From Eubacteriales bacterium (GTDB taxonomy: Bacteria; Bacillota; Clostridia; Oscillospirales; Oscillospiraceae), in contig JAUMXS010000051.1 of the NCBI GenBank assembly GCA_030528965.1, positions 1-5,804 on the forward strand: a DNA stretch of 5,804 bases, written 5' to 3'. How positions within the stretch are numbered: the first letter of the stretch is position 1; each line of letters begins with the position of its first letter. A model generated the notes under the pieces. It worked only from the letters and a program-made list of their open reading frames with translations, did no database searches and was not told the origin of the DNA. The position numbers and the translations under genes were made by a program. Positions 1 through 5,804 of this stretch are shown piece after piece.

Positions 1-62
<62 letters not shown>

Positions 63-64
63 AA

Positions 65-90
65 ACTTGCCCCAAATAATTGGGGCAAGT
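65..90 (-). other. Perfect hairpin in the spacer between two tRNAs
   Basis: An 11-bp perfect inverted repeat (ACTTGCCCCAA / TTGGGGCAAGT) with a 4-nt loop fills almost the whole tRNA-Asp to tRNA-Thr spacer. The upstream arm in the transcript begins with the final A of the tRNA-Asp CCA. Only two bases separate the other arm from the 5' end of tRNA-Thr. No long U-tract follows, so a simple terminator is unlikely. It may guide processing of the dicistronic tRNA precursor or act as a partial attenuator; that role is inferred. Confidence 0.6.
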
Positions 91-166
91 GGCGACCGAG
101 AAGGGGCTCGAACCCTCGACCTCCAGCGTGACAGGCTGGCGTTCTAACCAACTGAACTACTCGGCC
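90..166 (-). tRNA. tRNA-Asp (anticodon GTC), with encoded CCA
   Basis: The minus strand folds as a complete cloverleaf of 77 nt. The acceptor GGCCGAG pairs with CTCGGTC, with one G-U pair. The D arm is GTTC/GAAC. The anticodon stem CCAGC/GCTGG holds the loop CTGTCAC, giving anticodon GTC for aspartate. The T arm GAGGG/CCCTT contains TTCGAGC. The discriminator is G, and CCA is encoded at 92-90. It is the first gene of a tRNA-Asp/tRNA-Thr transcript. Confidence 0.97.
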
Positions 167-179
167 AAAGCACTGTGCC

Positions 180-208
180 ATTATACAAACGATTCTATGT
201 TTTGTCAA
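180..208 (-). promoter_or_regulatory. Consensus sigma-A promoter of the tRNA-Asp/tRNA-Thr operon
   Basis: On the minus strand the -35 box is TTGACA (208-203) and the -10 box is TATAAT (185-180), separated by 17 bp. Both hexamers and the spacing are a perfect match to the housekeeping consensus. Immediately upstream of the -35, positions 226-212 read as an A-rich tract on this strand, resembling an UP element. The discriminator after the -10 is GC-rich (GGCACA). Predicted initiation near 174-173 leaves a leader of only about 7 nt before tRNA-Asp, as expected for a stable-RNA promoter. Confidence 0.9.
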
Positions 209-300
209 GAACTTTTTTATTTTTCTCTTCTCGTCTTTCTCATCAAAAATCTCGGCTTTAAACCGTCATCTTCCGGCAATTTCCCCGAAGAAGAAAATGC

Positions 301-329
301 TTTACAAAGCGCAGGCTGTATGATATAGT
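301..329 (+). promoter_or_regulatory. Probable rpsO promoter with extended -10
   Basis: The -35 box TTTACA (301-306) and the -10 box TATAGT (324-329) are 17 bp apart. A TG at 321-322 in the correct position makes this an extended -10 promoter. Initiation near 336 would give a leader of about 85 nt before rpsO. It is oriented divergently from the tRNA promoter about 95 bp away. It matches consensus well, but the start site has not been mapped. Confidence 0.75.
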
Positions 330-335
330 ACTGAA

Positions 336-420
336 GTCCATGAGCTTGGTTTCCGGGAGGACCTTTCCCGCCCGTTACTCAGCCACCGGATAACAACAGG
401 AAAAGAAAGGATGTGTTCCC
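336..420 (+). promoter_or_regulatory. Structured rpsO leader, candidate S15 autoregulatory site
   Basis: The predicted untranslated leader contains mutually exclusive pairings. CGGGA (354-358) can pair with TCCCG (366-370). TCCGG (352-356) can pair with CCGGA (386-390). CCTTTC (362-367) is exactly complementary to the ribosome-binding purines GAAAGG (405-410). S15 is known to repress its own translation through its mRNA leader in several bacterial phyla, using leaders of different architecture. Whether this leader works that way is inferred from the pairings and length only. Confidence 0.4.
405..411 (+). promoter_or_regulatory. Ribosome binding site of rpsO
   Basis: GAAAGGA ends 9 nt before the ATG at 421 and supports that start. 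The ATG at 411 overlaps this site, is out of frame with S15 and opens a reading frame with no family resemblance. Confidence 0.75.
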
Positions 421-687
421 ATGATTACCAAGGAACAGAAAAACGTCGTTATTGCCGAAAACGCCACCCACGAAGGCGACACCGGTTCTCCGGAAGTCCA
501 GATCGCCATTCTCTCCGAGCGTATCCATCAGCTCACCGATCACCTGAAGCAGCACCCGAAGGACAAGCACAGCCGTCTGGGTATGTACAAAATGATCGGT
601 AAGCGCCGCCGCCTGCTGGACTATCTCGCCCGCAAGGACATCGAGCGTTACCGTGCCATCATTGCCAAGCTGGGCATCCGTAAATAA
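421..687 (+). CDS. rpsO: 30S ribosomal protein S15
   Basis: The product is S15 (88 aa, the usual length), a primary 16S rRNA binding protein of the small-subunit platform that nucleates S6/S18 binding and forms an intersubunit bridge. The family core is plain: TGSPEVQIA (21-29), helix [11 protein letters not shown] (33-43), KDKHSR (47-52) and the C-terminal helices through KRRRLLDYL and [13 protein letters not shown]. The rRNA-contacting H41, D48 and S51 are present. The first His of the usual DHHSRR motif is Lys49 and the Arg after SR is Leu53, both mild departures. The ATG start is set by a good ribosome binding site. The gene has its own promoter and a strong terminator, and pnp follows in the same direction, as in many bacteria. 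Confidence 0.98.
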   Translation: MITKEQKNVVIAENATHEGDTGSPEVQIAILSERIHQLTDHLKQHPKDKHSRLGMYKMIGKRRRLLDYLARKDIERYRAIIAKLGIRK

Positions 688-725
688 TTGTCGTTTTCTC
701 TCTGAGGGGTATGAAGGTTTGATTG

Positions 726-763
726 CTGTGGAACAATTTCATATTGTTCCACAGTTTTTTATT
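726..763 (+). terminator. Rho-independent terminator after rpsO
   Basis: A perfect 12-bp stem (CTGTGGAACAAT, 726-737, with ATTGTTCCACAG, 743-754) has a 5-nt loop and is followed directly by TTTTTT and ATT. It lies 38 nt after the rpsO stop and before pnp, so pnp is transcribed either by read-through or from its own promoter. Confidence 0.93.
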
Positions 764-796
764 CCCGATTTGTAAACAGGCACAGCGGACTCGTCG

Positions 797-852
797 TTTA
801 GTATTTGAAGATCCGTCCGGCTCCGCATCCGGGCCGATCTTCAAGTGCTAAG
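797..852 (+). promoter_or_regulatory. Long hairpin in the pnp leader
   Basis: Positions 798-813 pair with 836-851 over 16 bp (with two G-U pairs, and one more possible at 797/852). A single C-C mismatch (814/835) follows, then GTCCGG (815-820) pairs with CCGGGC (829-834) around an 8-nt loop. No U-tract follows, so it is not a terminator. It ends 28 nt before the pnp ribosome binding site. In E. coli, RNase III cuts a long leader stem of pnp, and PNPase then destabilises its own mRNA. A similar role here is an inference from position and shape. No good promoter was found between the rpsO terminator and this hairpin. Confidence 0.65.
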
Positions 853-880
853 GGACGCTTCCGCACAGATAATACAGAGA

Positions 881-887
881 AAAGGAG
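881..887 (+). promoter_or_regulatory. Ribosome binding site that fixes the pnp start
   Basis: AAAGGAG ends 8 nt before the ATG at 896. An upstream in-frame GTG at 845 has no ribosome binding site, lies inside the leader hairpin and would add 17 residues foreign to the family, so ATG 896 is chosen. Confidence 0.9.
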
Positions 888-895
888 CGAAACCT

Positions 896-3022
896 ATGAT
901 CATTAAGAAAAAAGAATTTGACAAGAAAGTATATGAAATTGACTTCTGCGGCCGCCCGCTGCGTATGGAAGTAGGACGCATGGCCGAACTTGCCAACGCT
1001 GCCGTTCTCACGCAGTACGGTGAAACCACCGTTCTCGTCACCGTGACCGCCTCTCCCCGCCCCCGCGACGGTATCGATTATTTCCCCCTCGCCGTGGACT
1101 TCAACGAAAAGCTTTACGCCGTCGGCCGCATTCCCGGCAGCTTCATGCGCCGTGAGGGTCGTCCCTCCCTGCCCGCCGTGCTGGCCAGCCGTCTCATCGA
1201 CCGTCCCATGCGTCCGCTGTTCCCCTCCGACCTTCGCAACGACGTCGTCGTCGCCTGTGAAGTCCTCGCCGTGGACCGCGACTGCTCTCCCGAGATCACT
1301 GCAATGATCGGCGCCTCTGCCGCCACTGCCATCTCCGACGTTCCCTGGAACGGACCCATCGCCGGCATCAGCCTCGGTTGGGATGGCCAGAACTTCCTCT
1401 TCAACCCCACTCAGGCCGAACGTGAGAGCAACCGCATGACCGTCACGGTCGCCGCCACCCACGAGAAGGTCGTCATGATCGAAGCCGCCGCCGACCAGGT
1501 CCCCGATGATGTCATGTACGAAGGCATCGTCCAGGCCCACGAAAAGGTCCAGCCCGTTCTCGATCTGATCGACCGTATGGTGGAAGAGATCGGCAAGCCC
1601 AAGTTCTCCTACGACCATGCCTCTTTTGACGATGAGCTGTTCGAAAAGCTCTGCGAAAACGAAATGGCCGGCATGGAATACTGCATGGACACCGATGACA
1701 AGAACGTGCGTGAAGACCGTGTCAACGAGTGGATCTCTGCCATGCAGGAGAAGTACGAAGAGGCACACCCCGACATGATGCAGTTCATGGATGAGATCCT
1801 CTATCGTATGCAGAAGAAGATCGTCAAGCGTTGGCTGCTCGCCGGTAAGCGCGTCGACGGTCGTGCCATGAACGAGATCCGTCCGCTCGCGGCGGAAGTT
1901 TCCGTTCTCCCGCAGGTCCACGGCAGCGGTCTCTTTACCCGCGGCCAGACTCAGGTCCTCACCATTGCCACTCTGAATACGCTCTCCATGTCCCAGAAGC
2001 TCGATACCATCTGGGAAGAAGAAGAGAAACGTTATATCCATCATTACAACTTCCCCGGCTATTCCGTCGGTGAAGCGAAGCCTCAGCGAAGCACCGGCCG
2101 TCGTGAATACGGTCACGGCGCCCTTGCGGAAAAGGCCCTCGAGCCCGTCATCCCCAGTGTGGAAGATTTCCCCTACGCCATCCGCGTGGTAAGCGAAGTC
2201 CTCTCCTCCAACGGTTCCACGTCTCAGGGCTCCGTCTGCGGCTCCACTCTCGCGCTTATGGATGCCGGCGTTCCCCTGAAGGCTCCCGTCGCGGGCATCT
2301 CCTGCGGCCTCATTCAGGACGGCGACGAGTTCACCACCTTCATCGATATTCAGGGCGTTGAAGACTTCCACGGCGAGATGGACTTTAAGGTCGCCGGTAC
2401 CAAAACCGGTATCACCGCCATCCAGATGGACCTCAAGAACGACGGTCTCAGCCATGCCATCATCCGCAATGCACTGGACATCACCCGCGAAGCCCGTATC
2501 CAGATCCTGGACGAGATCATGCTTCCCTGCATCTCTGAGCCTCGTCATGAGCTGGCCAGAACTGCCCCCAAGATGATCAAGATGACCATCAATCCGGACA
2601 AGATCCGCGAAGTCATCGGCTCCGGCGGCAAAGTGGTGCAGAAGATCTGCGCCGACACCGGCTGCAAGATCGACATCGAGGATTCCGGCAACATCTATAT
2701 TGCCTCCGAGGATATCGAAGCCTGCCGTGCCGCCCGTGCGACCATCGAGAACATCGTGTTCGAGCCGGAGGTCGGCCGCCTCTACTACGGCAAGGTCGTC
2801 CGTATCATCCCCATCGGCGCCTTCGTGGAACTGGCCCCGGGCAAGGACGGCATGTGCCACATCAAGGATCTTGAGTTCAAGCGCACCGAGAAGGTCGAAG
2901 ACGTTCTCAACGTCGGCGATTACACCTGGGTCAAGGTCACCGAGATCGATGACCGCGGCCGCGTGAATCTCTCCCGCAAGGAAGCTCTCCGTGAGCGCGA
3001 AGCACAGGGTCTCAAAGACTAA
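896..3022 (+). CDS. pnp: Polyribonucleotide nucleotidyltransferase (PNPase)
   Basis: This 708-aa protein is a full-length PNPase. It degrades RNA 3' to 5' by phosphorolysis, releasing nucleoside diphosphates, and can run in reverse to add tails. It acts as a ring trimer, often in the RNA degradosome. Two RNase PH-like halves (about 10-230 and 320-550) flank an alpha-helical linker. The first keeps the RNA-gripping loop with RR at 85-86. The second holds RR 402-403 and the phosphate-binding SNGSTSQGSVCG (438-449). Its catalytic metal site is D490, D496 and K498. At 494, Glu stands where E. coli and B. subtilis have Asp, in GEMDFKVAG. A KH domain with GSGGK (575-579) and an S1 domain (about 625-695) bind RNA. 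It follows rpsO in the classical order, is preceded by a long leader hairpin and is followed by a terminator. Confidence 0.99.
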   Translation: MIIKKKEFDKKVYEIDFCGRPLRMEVGRMAELANAAVLTQYGETTVLVTVTASPRPRDGIDYFPLAVDFNEKLYAVGRIPGSFMRREGRPSLPAVLASRLIDRPMRPLFPSDLRNDVVVACEVLAVDRDCSPEITAMIGASAATAISDVPWNGPIAGISLGWDGQNFLFNPTQAERESNRMTVTVAATHEKVVMIEAAADQVPDDVMYEGIVQAHEKVQPVLDLIDRMVEEIGKPKFSYDHASFDDELFEKLCENEMAGMEYCMDTDDKNVREDRVNEWISAMQEKYEEAHPDMMQFMDEILYRMQKKIVKRWLLAGKRVDGRAMNEIRPLAAEVSVLPQVHGSGLFTRGQTQVLTIATLNTLSMSQKLDTIWEEEEKRYIHHYNFPGYSVGEAKPQRSTGRREYGHGALAEKALEPVIPSVEDFPYAIRVVSEVLSSNGSTSQGSVCGSTLALMDAGVPLKAPVAGISCGLIQDGDEFTTFIDIQGVEDFHGEMDFKVAGTKTGITAIQMDLKNDGLSHAIIRNALDITREARIQILDEIMLPCISEPRHELARTAPKMIKMTINPDKIREVIGSGGKVVQKICADTGCKIDIEDSGNIYIASEDIEACRAARATIENIVFEPEVGRLYYGKVVRIIPIGAFVELAPGKDGMCHIKDLEFKRTEKVEDVLNVGDYTWVKVTEIDDRGRVNLSRKEALREREAQGLKD

Positions 3023-3037
3023 ACTGCTTATATTGAC

Positions 3038-3069
3038 AGAAAAGGCTCCCGTCGGGGAGCCTTTTCTTT
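3038..3069 (+). terminator. Rho-independent terminator of pnp
   Basis: AGAAAAGGCTCCC (3038-3050) pairs perfectly with GGGAGCCTTTTCT (3055-3067) around the tetraloop GTCG, with a T-rich end running to 3069. It starts 15 nt after the pnp stop codon. Confidence 0.92.
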
Positions 3070-3131
3070 GTTTGCGCATCATCGGTGCCTCCGCGCCCCT
3101 TCCTTTCCCTGAACACGGCAGGCTTCCGCAG

Positions 3132-3169
3132 AAAAGTTCCCCCGACCGGCCCGGTCAGGGGAGCTTTTT
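3132..3169. terminator. Probable bidirectional terminator between convergent genes
   Basis: AAAAGTTCCCC (3132-3142) pairs with GGGGAGCTTTT (3158-3168) with one G-U pair. After a C-A mismatch the stem continues as GACCG/CGGTC around a 3-nt loop. T-runs lie on both sides: TTTTT on plus, TTTT on minus. It sits 7 nt beyond the stop codon of the convergent ATPase gene, for which it is the likely main terminator. It may also catch read-through from pnp. Confidence 0.85.
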
Positions 3170-3175
3170 GATGTA

Positions 3176-5131
3176 TCATTCTGTTTTTCCGGAAATGTAC
3201 TTTCCTTCACGGTCCTGGCAGGTAAAAAGCAGCACCTGCCGTGTTTGGGCCATCTGCTTCAGCAGTTCCAGCGCCAACGCCATGCGCTCATCATCAAAGG
3301 CGATCAGCGCATCGTCCAGGATCAAAGGACAGGGTTCTTCCGCGGGCAGTGTGAACTCACACAGGGCCAGACGCAGAGCCAGATAAAACTGATCGTACGT
3401 TCCCCGGCTCAGGAAAACCGACTCATGCGGAAGCGCATCCGCTTCCCGGCGCACAAGCGCGGTGAGTTCCCGGGTGAGCGTCAGCTCCGTGTAGCGCCCT
3501 CCCGTCAGATAGTTCATCAGTTCCGCCGTGCGCTGTGCCAGCCGCGGTGAAAAACGACTCTGCAATTCCGCGTTCGCATCGCGCAGTGTCGTAATCGCGA
3601 GATCCAGTGCCTCATACTGCCGTGTCTGCTCCGCGTGTTCATCCTCAAGCTGCCGCAGCTGCGTTTCCAGTACCAGAGGATCTCCCAGAGAATCCAGCCG
3701 TCCGCGCGCCATGGCACTGTCCTCGCGAAGCGTGTGGAGCTTTCGTTCCGCATCCGCCAGTTCGCGGCTCAGCCGCGCCGCCTCGCTGTCCCCGGTCCGG
3801 AAATCCAGTTCCTGCAGAAGTCCCGCATTCAGTTCCTGCTGCCGCTCAGCGGCTTCCGCCGCTTCCTTTTCGGCTTTCTGCGCCGCATCTTCCGCTGTCA
3901 GGAAGCTTTCATGCTGCTTCCTGTAGCACTCCGCCGCAGCCAGGATCTCCTCCGGCGAGTCGACCCCATATGTGTCCCGGATCTCCCGGGCATGTTCCGC
4001 CGCTTCGGAACAGCGCCGCCGCGCCGTCCGGAATGCCGCATATCGCCAGATGCCGACTGCCAGCAGCACCGCCGCCGGGATGAGCACCCACATCCACCGG
4101 TCCCACTGCACCGCCCAAAGTCCGCCGCAGGCCGCCAGCGCTATGGCAGCCAGCACCAGCAGCACGACCGCGCTGACCGATGAGGGTATATTTTTCGCTG
4201 CGAGGGATTCCTCCCGCAGGCGCTCCGAATCCTCTTCCGCACGCCGGGAAAACGTTTCCGGTTCCTCCCCGGCAAAACGGCTCCCCTCCAGTTCCTCCCG
4301 ACAGGCATCCGCCGCTTTCCGGGCTTCCGCCGCAGTCTGTTCCCGCCGGCGCAGTTCACTGAGGCCCTCCGACAAACGTTCCAGTGATTTTTTCCGTTGT
4401 TCCCGGCGGCTTCGCTCCACCGGCTCCCGCAGGTCTTCGCATCGCTGGCGGTATGCCTCCGTGCGTTCTTCCAGTTCTTCCAGTTCCCGCACCGTGCCGC
4501 GCAGGCCGTCCAGCCGGCGGTTCACCGTCTCCATTTCCCGTTCCAGTTCGGGCAAACGGCCCCTCTGGTTATACTTGCGTCGCCGCAGCTGGGCACGCAG
4601 ACGAGCGTCCGCCTCTGTGTAGGAGACCTTATCTTCCTCACCCGTCAGGACCATCGCAGCAATACGTTTTTCCAGTTCCGGACTATTATTCAGGCCCAAG
4701 GAGGACTGACGGATAAACGCGCTCCGCTCGAAGATCTCCGATGAAACACCGATCAGCCGTTCGCCCGCCGTGCTGCCGTCCAGCCAGGGAACAGGCTCGT
4801 CCGTCCCTGTATAAACCGCCCGGAACTGCCTCATGGGGGCATTGGCGGTTCTCGTACTGCGGGTCAGCGTGATCTCTCTGCCTTCCGCCTCAATGTCCAT
4901 CTGCCCTTCCATCGGTGCACCGGACCAGGGCGCATAGAGCACTTTATCCGGTTTTCGTCCGCCTTTTTCTCTCTGCGAACTGCTGACTCCGTACAGCATC
5001 GCCCGCAGGAAGGCACACCAGGTGGATTTCCCGCTCTCATTCGGCGCGTGGATGATATTGAGCCCCCGGTCGAGTTCCAGTTCCTGTTTGTCAAGCGTCC
5101 CAAAGACCGCTCTCATTTTCCGGATGATCAC
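3176..5131 (-). CDS. SMC/Rad50-like ATPase with membrane hairpin (YhaN-like)
   Basis: This 651-aa protein has the head-coil-head layout of SMC/Rad50/SbcC ATPases. The N-terminal head has Walker A APNESGKST (29-37), in which Ala replaces the usual first Gly. Charged coiled coils span about 195-310 and 366-525. Between them are two hydrophobic segments, about 318-340 and 346-366, predicted to form a transmembrane hairpin. No CxxC zinc hook is present. The C-terminal head carries the ABC signature LSRGTYDQ (574-581) and Walker B LILDD (603-607). The H-loop position reads FTCQ (636-639), with Gln in place of His. The length is shorter than B. subtilis YhaN (about 960 aa) or SbcC. The GTG start overlaps the upstream phosphoesterase stop by 4 bp (GTGA), with GAGGG 6 nt upstream, so the two are translationally coupled. 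The likely role is the ATPase subunit of a membrane-anchored SbcCD-like nuclease acting on DNA; the exact substrate is unknown. Confidence 0.88.
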   Translation of the reverse strand: MIIRKMRAVFGTLDKQELELDRGLNIIHAPNESGKSTWCAFLRAMLYGVSSSQREKGGRKPDKVLYAPWSGAPMEGQMDIEAEGREITLTRSTRTANAPMRQFRAVYTGTDEPVPWLDGSTAGERLIGVSSEIFERSAFIRQSSLGLNNSPELEKRIAAMVLTGEEDKVSYTEADARLRAQLRRRKYNQRGRLPELEREMETVNRRLDGLRGTVRELEELEERTEAYRQRCEDLREPVERSRREQRKKSLERLSEGLSELRRREQTAAEARKAADACREELEGSRFAGEEPETFSRRAEEDSERLREESLAAKNIPSSVSAVVLLVLAAIALAACGGLWAVQWDRWMWVLIPAAVLLAVGIWRYAAFRTARRRCSEAAEHAREIRDTYGVDSPEEILAAAECYRKQHESFLTAEDAAQKAEKEAAEAAERQQELNAGLLQELDFRTGDSEAARLSRELADAERKLHTLREDSAMARGRLDSLGDPLVLETQLRQLEDEHAEQTRQYEALDLAITTLRDANAELQSRFSPRLAQRTAELMNYLTGGRYTELTLTRELTALVRREADALPHESVFLSRGTYDQFYLALRLALCEFTLPAEEPCPLILDDALIAFDDERMALALELLKQMAQTRQVLLFTCQDREGKYISGKTE

Positions 5132-5804
5132 AGTTCGCCCTCGCCTTCTTCCAGCGCAGCCAGGCCGGCGCGCACGGCCATCACGATCTTCTCCCGTTCG
5201 GCTTCATCCTCCGCCGTCTCCCAGGCCGCCCGCAGGCGGCGCAGGAACAGTCCGCGCAGGCTGTCCTCCGAACAGCATTCCCAGATATCCCGGTGCAGAA
5301 TGGTGCGGTCCCGAAGCGAAAGTGCAAAAACTCTCTCTTCCAGAGCATGCTGCAGCTTCTCCAGCTCCGGTCTCCGGCTGCACTCCCCCGTCAGCACCAC
5401 GCGGAAGATATGCCGCGCAGCATCGTTGGGCAGCGCCGAGAGCGCGGCATGCAGGGCATCATCCCCCACAGGAACTTCCAATATCTCATACCGCCGCATT
5501 CCAAGCGGCAGAAATTCCGCTTCACAGGCATTTTCCGACACCGAGGCCAGAACAACGCCCTTCTCTCCGCACTCATCAAAACCGCGCCCCTCCGGACAGC
5601 CGGGCCATGCATAGACCGTATGTCCGGCACGTCGTACGCCGCTGTATTTATGGATATGGCCAAAGCCCGCATAGTCAAATCCGGAGCGTTCCAGTTCTTC
5701 TTCGCTTACCGGACAGTACGGAGAATCCGCACGAGCGCCGACTTCGGCATGAAGGATCAGAACATCGAGCAGTCCCGGAGTTTTTTCCAGAGAAAAATCC
5801 CGCA
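5128..5804 (-). CDS. Metallophosphoesterase, SbcD/YhaO-like nuclease subunit, partial
   Basis: An open frame enters from the right edge and runs 225 codons to TGA at 5130-5128, so only the C-terminal part is visible. It retains two late motifs of calcineurin-like phosphoesterases: a metal-ligand His in LILHAEV (codon 5751-5749) and GHIH (5661-5650) in the context DYAGFGHIHKYSG. The earlier DxH, GDxxD and GNH motifs must lie outside the window. The roughly 120 residues after the catalytic domain form a charged, mostly helical tail resembling the capping and ATPase-contacting region of SbcD/Mre11-type proteins. An internal GTG at 5541 is not the start, because the frame and family motifs continue upstream. 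Overlap with the SMC-like ATPase gene indicates one complex, analogous to YhaO-YhaN or SbcD-SbcC. The catalytic reaction is presumably Mn-dependent nuclease cleavage. Confidence 0.88.
   Translation of the reverse strand, partial: RDFSLEKTPGLLDVLILHAEVGARADSPYCPVSEEELERSGFDYAGFGHIHKYSGVRRAGHTVYAWPGCPEGRGFDECGEKGVVLASVSENACEAEFLPLGMRRYEILEVPVGDDALHAALSALPNDAARHIFRVVLTGECSRRPELEKLQHALEERVFALSLRDRTILHRDIWECCSEDSLRGLFLRRLRAAWETAEDEAEREKIVMAVRAGLAALEEGEGEL

Noticed and set aside
80..328. An 82-codon plus-strand frame across tRNA-Asp and the promoter region
   Set aside because: It overlaps a complete tRNA and both divergent promoters, and has no family resemblance.
868..873. GATAAT as a -10 box for a separate pnp promoter
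   Set aside because: No -35 element lies at suitable spacing, and initiation would fall at about 880, on the ribosome binding site. A TAGTAT at 799-804 likewise lacks a -35 box.
845..895. GTG 845 as the pnp start
   Set aside because: No ribosome binding site precedes it, it lies in the leader hairpin, and the added 17 residues are not PNPase-like; AAAGGAG precisely serves ATG 896.
848..3082. A 744-codon open frame antisense to the whole of pnp
   Set aside because: It mirrors pnp codon by codon and arises from strongly biased C-ending codons. Its product is low-complexity Gly/Asp/Val-rich with no recognisable domain, and it has no ribosome binding site of its own.
3070..3131. Possible small gene or RNA between the two terminators
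   Set aside because: Only about 60 nt, with no promoter, ribosome binding site or convincing fold.
3635..4622. Several plus-strand open frames inside the ATPase gene, including Ser/Arg-rich products
   Set aside because: They are reverse-strand shadows of a GC-rich coiled-coil coding region; the translations are repetitive and lack start signals.
5391..5678. A 95-codon minus-strand frame overlapping the phosphoesterase
   Set aside because: It is an alternative frame of the same strand; the phosphoesterase frame carries the HAE and GHIH motifs and continues open to the window edge.

Overview
The window looks like ordinary chromosome from a fairly GC-rich low-GC-lineage relative, most likely a Clostridia/Oscillospirales-type Firmicute. 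This assignment is an inference from several features: the strong AAGGAG-type ribosome binding sites, a tRNA-Asp with an encoded CCA end, Rho-independent terminators, a Firmicutes-style PNPase, and a YhaO/YhaN-like nuclease-ATPase gene pair. No mobile element, CRISPR array or integration scar is visible.

Left part (1-420). Two tRNA genes lie on the minus strand: tRNA-Asp(GTC), then tRNA-Thr(GGT), which runs off the left edge. A perfect 11-bp hairpin fills the spacer between them. They are driven by a perfect-consensus sigma-A promoter (TTGACA, 17 bp, TATAAT) with an A-rich upstream stretch. Back to back with it is an extended -10 promoter for rpsO on the plus strand, followed by a structured leader of about 85 nt.

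Middle part (421-3170). This is the widespread rpsO-pnp arrangement: ribosomal protein S15, a strong Rho-independent terminator, then polynucleotide phosphorylase. The pnp leader contains a long, nearly continuous hairpin (797-852) just upstream of the pnp ribosome binding site. It recalls the RNase III-cleaved leader stem through which E. coli PNPase controls its own synthesis. A terminator follows pnp, and a second, probably bidirectional, terminator separates pnp from the convergent genes.

Right part (3176-5804). On the minus strand is a translationally coupled pair. A calcineurin-like metallophosphoesterase (SbcD/YhaO-like) is present only as its C-terminal 225 residues. It overlaps by 4 bp an SMC/Rad50-like ATPase (YhaN-like). 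The ATPase is compact (651 aa) and carries two transmembrane helices at the middle of its coiled coil, where Rad50/SbcC would carry the zinc hook. The pair probably forms a membrane-anchored nuclease-ATPase complex acting on DNA ends or structured nucleic acid.

I do not see a clearly new system. The points most worth a second look are the membrane hairpin in the ATPase, the pnp leader hairpin, the possible S15-responsive rpsO leader, and the inter-tRNA hairpin.
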